64,000 nucleotides of DNA from JBICIG01 sp043101605. Its GTDB lineage: Bacteria; Planctomycetota; Phycisphaerae; Phycisphaerales; UBA1924. The stretch spans positions 28,301 through 92,300 of the forward strand of contig JBICIG010000063.1 in the NCBI GenBank assembly GCA_043101605.1. Reading direction: 5' to 3'. The notes beneath the pieces were generated by a model that saw only the letters and a list, made by a program, of their open reading frames with translations, searched no databases and was not told the origin of the DNA. A program made the position numbers and the translations under genes. Below, piece by piece: positions 60,589 through 64,000 of this stretch. Each line of letters starts with the position of its first letter. Positions within the stretch are counted from its first letter, which is position 1.

Positions 60589-63153
60589 GTGACCCCCGCG
60601 ACCCCCTCCCAGCGAGATCAGATCCTGCGCCTCGGGCAGGTCGGCAAGCCCTGGGAGTTCCTCCCCCGCGCCGCGCAGTTCCTGCGCGAGGGCGCCGACG
60701 CCGAGACCCCAATCGACGAAGCGGTCTGCTTCCTCGCGTCGGCCTCGCTGGCGCGGCTCGGGCTGCGGACACTCGCCCTCGAACAGCTCGCGATGCTCCC
60801 CGACGCCTCTCGAGCACACCCGGATGTGGGGGCGCTGGAGAGCGCGATCCGGCGCCTGCCGGATGATCGCTTCGCCGGCGTGCGCGACGAGACCGGTCGG
60901 TTGATCACGCCCCGCGAACTGCTCGCGGGCAACCTGGACGCCGCCCGTCGGCGAGCCCTGCCGCTCGAGGAAGTCTCCGCCCGGGATCTGCTGGCGCGCA
61001 CCGATCTCTTCGCTGCCGCCGACGCCAACCTCGTCTGGCGGGTTCGCCCTGATTCAGGGGAGACAGGCGACCGGCGCGGTCTCGTCGGGCTCCGGGGGCT
61101 CCACGACGCCCGCGCGGATGCGAAGCGCATCGCCGAGGCCCTCGCCGGGCAGGTGCGCGATCACGCGACGCGTCCGCCGATCGTGCTCGAGGGGCCCTGT
61201 CCGCCGTGGGCGTTGCTCGAAGCCCGCCGGGCGACACCGACCGGGCCCGACGGCCGGCGATCGCGCCTGACCGTCCTGTCCCGCGACGCCGAAGCCACGC
61301 TGCTGGCGCTGGCGATGGCGGACCTGCGGGGCGTGCTGGACGACGACCGCGTCGAGTGGTTCGTGGGCCCCGACGCCGCCGATCGCTTCGAGGCTTCGCT
61401 GCGCGCGCGCTCGTCGTTCCTTTCCGACGGCCCGATCATCCGCCTGCCGAGCGTCGAGCAACCGATCGAGCCCGATCCGGCGAGCATCCTCCGCGCGGTG
61501 CGCGAAGCGCGGGCGCGGGTCGAGGCGCACGACCGCGCCGCCGTCGACGCCTCGTACGCGGACCGCAACGGTGCGCACTGGGCCGACCGCTTCGCGCGGG
61601 CGCTGTCGGGTGACGCCGACCCGCTTCGTGTGCTCATCCCGACCTGCCGATACTCGACCTACATCCGGCACGCCAGCGCCGATCTCGCCCGCGCCATCGA
61701 GCGGGCCGGGCATCGCGCACGCATCCTTGCCGAGCCCGACGACACCAGCCCGCTCACGCCCGCGGCGTACCTCGAAGCCTTCCGCGCCTTCGAGCCCGAC
61801 CTGGTCGTCCTCATCAACTACCCGCGTGCGAGCGTTGGGCGCGATCTGATCCCAGACTCGGTCCCCTTTGTCTGCTGGGTGCAGGACCCCATGCCGCACC
61901 TGTTCGACGACGCGCTCGGGCGCGCGCACACCGACCTCGATTTCATCTGCGGGCTGACCTTCGCGCCGCTGTTCACCGAGCACGGCTACCCGATCGACCG
62001 AGCGCTCCCGCTCCCGGTCGTCGCCGACGCGACCAAGTTCCACGCCGAGCCGATCGACGCCGACACGCGCCGCCGCTTCGCGTGCCACATCGCGTTCGTG
62101 ACGCACCACTCCGAGACGCCCGAGGCGATGTTCGATCGGCTCCGCCGCGAGTCGGGCGCGAGCGGCGCCGTCGACCGCGTGATCACGCGTCTGTGGGAGG
62201 AACTGCCGACGATCGTGTCGCGCGCGCACCGGGACGACCACCGCCGGGCGATCACCGCGACGCTCGCGCGCCTGACCAAGGAGCACCTGGGCGAGCCCGA
62301 TCGGGCGCGAGCCGCGGCGATGATCGAGCGTCACATCGCCCTGCCTCTGTTCGATCGACTGTTCCGGCACCAGTCGCTCGCGTGGGCGCACGAACTGTGC
62401 CTGGAGCGTGGCTGGACGCTGCGGCTCTACGGCCGGGGATGGGACCGGCATCCGACGCTCGCCCGCTGGGCGCAGCCGCCCATCGAGCACGGCGAGCCGC
62501 TGCGGGCCGCGTACCAGGCCGCGACCGTCAACCTCCAGGTGAACGCGACGACGATGGCGCACCAGCGCGTCTTCGAGTGCGCGCTCTCGGGGGGCATCCC
62601 CGCGTGCCGGCTGTACCGGGCCGCGATCGAGGACCTGCGGAGACGCGCCCTCGCCCGAGCCATCGAGCAAGGAGAATCGCACGACACCGGGACCCTTCGC
62701 GGCATGACGACCCGCGTCTACTCCGGAGCGGGCTCGCCCGAAGCGATGCGATACACCGCGCTCCGCCAGCGCCTCGGGCTGTTCGATCCGCGCGACGACC
62801 GCGCGGGGGACTTCGCCGACGCCGGCCTGTTCATCACCGACGAGCGGGCCGAGCGCCTCGTGCGCACCGCACCGCTCGCCGCGCTCGAACAGGACGCGTC
62901 CTGGATCCTGGGCGACCCGGCCGAGTTGAGCTTCCACGACAAGCCGTCGCTGGCGAGCCTCGTCGAGCGGGCGGGGCACCCCGGCTGGCGTGCCAGCGTG
63001 TCGGGCGGGCTGCGCGGGCGGACCGCCGACCGTCTCACACACGACGCGATGGTCCGCCGACTGCTCGCGTTCGTGCGCGATCGGCTCGCGTCGGACGCTT
63101 CGACGGGCCGCCTCGACCGCGCGGACACCGGTGAGACAAGGTCGGCCGCGTGA
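60589..63153 (+). CDS. Large CgeB/DUF3880-like glycosyltransferase
   Basis: 854 residues from a GTG at 60589. The N-terminal ~330 residues are helical and of unknown role (LASASLARLGLRTLALEQLA hints at repeats). Residues ~340-700 match glycosyltransferases of the DUF3880/CgeB group: TCRYSTYIRHASADLARAIE, FEPDLVVLINYPRAS, VCWVQDPMPHLFDD and LPLPVVADATKFHAEP, then ERGWTLRLYGRGWDRHPTL, APxxHGEPLRAAYQAATVNL-like and QRVFECALSGGIPACRLYRA. Start choice is uncertain, with no Shine-Dalgarno. Divergent from the fusion gene and 24 nt before the next glycosyltransferase. Confidence 0.8.
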   Translation: MTPATPSQRDQILRLGQVGKPWEFLPRAAQFLREGADAETPIDEAVCFLASASLARLGLRTLALEQLAMLPDASRAHPDVGALESAIRRLPDDRFAGVRDETGRLITPRELLAGNLDAARRRALPLEEVSARDLLARTDLFAAADANLVWRVRPDSGETGDRRGLVGLRGLHDARADAKRIAEALAGQVRDHATRPPIVLEGPCPPWALLEARRATPTGPDGRRSRLTVLSRDAEATLLALAMADLRGVLDDDRVEWFVGPDAADRFEASLRARSSFLSDGPIIRLPSVEQPIEPDPASILRAVREARARVEAHDRAAVDASYADRNGAHWADRFARALSGDADPLRVLIPTCRYSTYIRHASADLARAIERAGHRARILAEPDDTSPLTPAAYLEAFRAFEPDLVVLINYPRASVGRDLIPDSVPFVCWVQDPMPHLFDDALGRAHTDLDFICGLTFAPLFTEHGYPIDRALPLPVVADATKFHAEPIDADTRRRFACHIAFVTHHSETPEAMFDRLRRESGASGAVDRVITRLWEELPTIVSRAHRDDHRRAITATLARLTKEHLGEPDRARAAAMIERHIALPLFDRLFRHQSLAWAHELCLERGWTLRLYGRGWDRHPTLARWAQPPIEHGEPLRAAYQAATVNLQVNATTMAHQRVFECALSGGIPACRLYRAAIEDLRRRALARAIEQGESHDTGTLRGMTTRVYSGAGSPEAMRYTALRQRLGLFDPRDDRAGDFADAGLFITDERAERLVRTAPLAALEQDASWILGDPAELSFHDKPSLASLVERAGHPGWRASVSGGLRGRTADRLTHDAMVRRLLAFVRDRLASDASTGRLDRADTGETRSAA

Positions 63154-63176
63154 ACCGAGACAGGAGGGAGTCGACG

Positions 63177-63766
63177 ATGACCACGGCAGCCTCTTCTCCC
63201 CGTCCCACCCCGCTCCGGCTCTCGTTCATCGTTCCCGCGTTCAACGCCGAGCAGACGATCGACGACACGCTTCGATCGATCCTGGCGCAGACGGTCCCGT
63301 GCTCGGCGATCGTCGTCGACGACGGCTCGACCGATCGCACCGCGTCGATCGTGCGCGCGCTGGGCGACGCCCGAGTGACGCTGGTGCGGCAGCGCAACGC
63401 GGGGCTCGCCGCCGCCCGCAACGCGGGGTGGCGTGAGGTGCGGGACCCGCTGGTCGCGTTCCTCGATGCCGACGATGTCGTCGCGCCCGACTTTGCCGAG
63501 CGCCTGCTCGCGTCCATCGGCGATGCCGACGGCGTTGCGTGCGGGTGGCGCATGCTCGACGAGCGAGGGAGCGACCTGGGATGGGAGACGACGCTTCCCG
63601 CGGCGGCGCTCGCGCCCGCGTCCATCGGCGAGTGGAACCCGCTGCCGATCGGCGCGGCGGTCGTGCGTGTCGACGCGGTCGCGGCGCGGCTCGGGCCCGA
63701 TCGCGCCGGCTCGCCCTTCGATGAATCGCTCCCCGCGCTCGAAGACTGGGATCTCTGGCGTCGGCT
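63177..63766 (+). CDS. GT2-family glycosyltransferase, truncated by a chimeric join
   Basis: The first ~196 codons are intact. ATG at 63177 with CAGGAGGGAG upstream; RLSFIVPAFNAEQTIDDTLR, AIVVDDGSTDRTASIVRAL, RQRNAGLAAARNAGW, and the DxD-type LVAFLDADDVVAPDF, up to ALEDWDLWRR. This is a processive-type GT-A glycosyltransferase core. At 63767 the sequence switches to foreign DNA. The frame stays open through it by chance to the window end, but those codons are antisense to rpoB and do not belong to this protein. Confidence 0.88.
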
Positions 63767-64000
63767 CTCGTCTTTCAGGTCCTTCCGGTACTTATCCAGC
63801 TGCTCTTTCTCGATAGACAGAGCCCTGGCATCTTTTTCGATACCGTCACGGGTGAACACCTGGACATCAATAACCGTACCACGAGTGCCGGTAGGCACGC
63901 GCTGGGACGTATCCTTAACGTCTGACGCCTTCTCACCGAAGATAGCGCGCAGCAGCTTTTCTTCCGGAGTCAGCTGGGTCTCGCCTTTTGGCGAGATCGG
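63767..64000 (-). pseudogene. rpoB: Internal rpoB fragment from a gammaproteobacterium (chimeric contig end)
   Basis: Reading the minus strand from 64000, 78 codons give PISPKGETQLTPEEKLLRAI, then FGEKASDVKDTSQRVPTGTR, then GTVIDVQVFTRDGIEKDARA and so on to KYRKDLKDE. This is the central part of bacterial RNA polymerase beta (around residues 890-970 in E. coli numbering), closest in wording to Pseudomonas/Halomonas-type RpoB. GC and third-base use drop at once relative to the rest of the window. The fragment ends abruptly inside a glycosyltransferase codon with no mobile-element signature. An assembly chimera or contaminant is far likelier than insertion. Confidence 0.93.

Noticed and set aside
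63767..64000. Horizontal transfer of rpoB or continuation of the glycosyltransferase
   Set aside because: An internal fragment of a core gene joined mid-codon region without flanking mobile sequence, plus a sudden change in composition, is best explained by a chimeric contig end.

Overview
The window is high-GC bacterial chromosome, densely coding, and reads as a planctomycete, most likely class Phycisphaerae. That assignment is an inference. It rests on several secreted proteins with a C-terminal VPAP/VPVP plus hydrophobic helix plus Arg-tail sorting signal (PEP-CTERM-like), PA14, fibro-slime and dockerin-like domains, an FTLIE prepilin, a type II secretion-like operon and hairpin repeats between genes. 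There is no rRNA operon, CRISPR array, insertion sequence or prophage. Two tRNA genes are present, Arg(CCT) and Ile(GAT).

Layout. 1-4723: partial exported protein, GT4 glycosyltransferase, truA and a UPF0316 membrane protein, all on the minus strand. 4879-5919: tRNA-Arg and a prepilin-like protein. 5950-10577: a Tro/Mnt-type metal ABC transporter operon (binding protein, ATPase, two permeases that each carry a DtxR-like C-terminal region) behind a palindromic operator. 10637-13602: alkaline phosphatase, a small lipoprotein and a fibro-slime protein. 13944-17784: murA, then a minus-strand ptsH/ptsN/hpf group, a DUF502 protein and tRNA-Ile. 18053-21858: S8 protease with PA14 and dockerin-like ends, then two paralogous PEP-CTERM-like proteins. 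22185-24980: two hypotheticals and PIN-PhoH. 25022-33451: nine-gene type II secretion/pseudopilin operon. 33621-37777: threonine dehydrogenase, cystathionine beta-synthase, a cystathionine gamma enzyme and a yeast-type cytosine deaminase. 37887-46681: PA14 protein, HscA-like Hsp70, lipoprotein, pheT without its EMAP domain, a class IV aminotransferase, a parS-like site and trpS. 47025-53162: CPBP protease, trpC, LolA-TlpA fusion, hydrolase and a lower-GC YWTD propeller protein. 53162-57679: pyruvate phosphate dikinase with a lysine-rich tail, and pabB. 57654-63766: surface-glycan glycosyltransferases and a nucleotidyltransferase-sugar kinase fusion.

The last 234 bases (63767-64000) do not belong to this genome. 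On the minus strand they encode an internal piece of a gammaproteobacterial RpoB, joined mid-gene to a truncated glycosyltransferase. This is almost certainly a chimeric contig end.

Three signals stand out besides the chimera. A perfect 16-bp parS-like palindrome lies at 45433. At least nine genes have a TAnnnT -10-like box only 5-11 nt before the start codon and no Shine-Dalgarno sequence, which suggests leaderless transcription. Several conserved enzymes have unusual architecture: PheT, threonine dehydrogenase, PPDK, an HldE-like fusion and permease-DtxR fusions.
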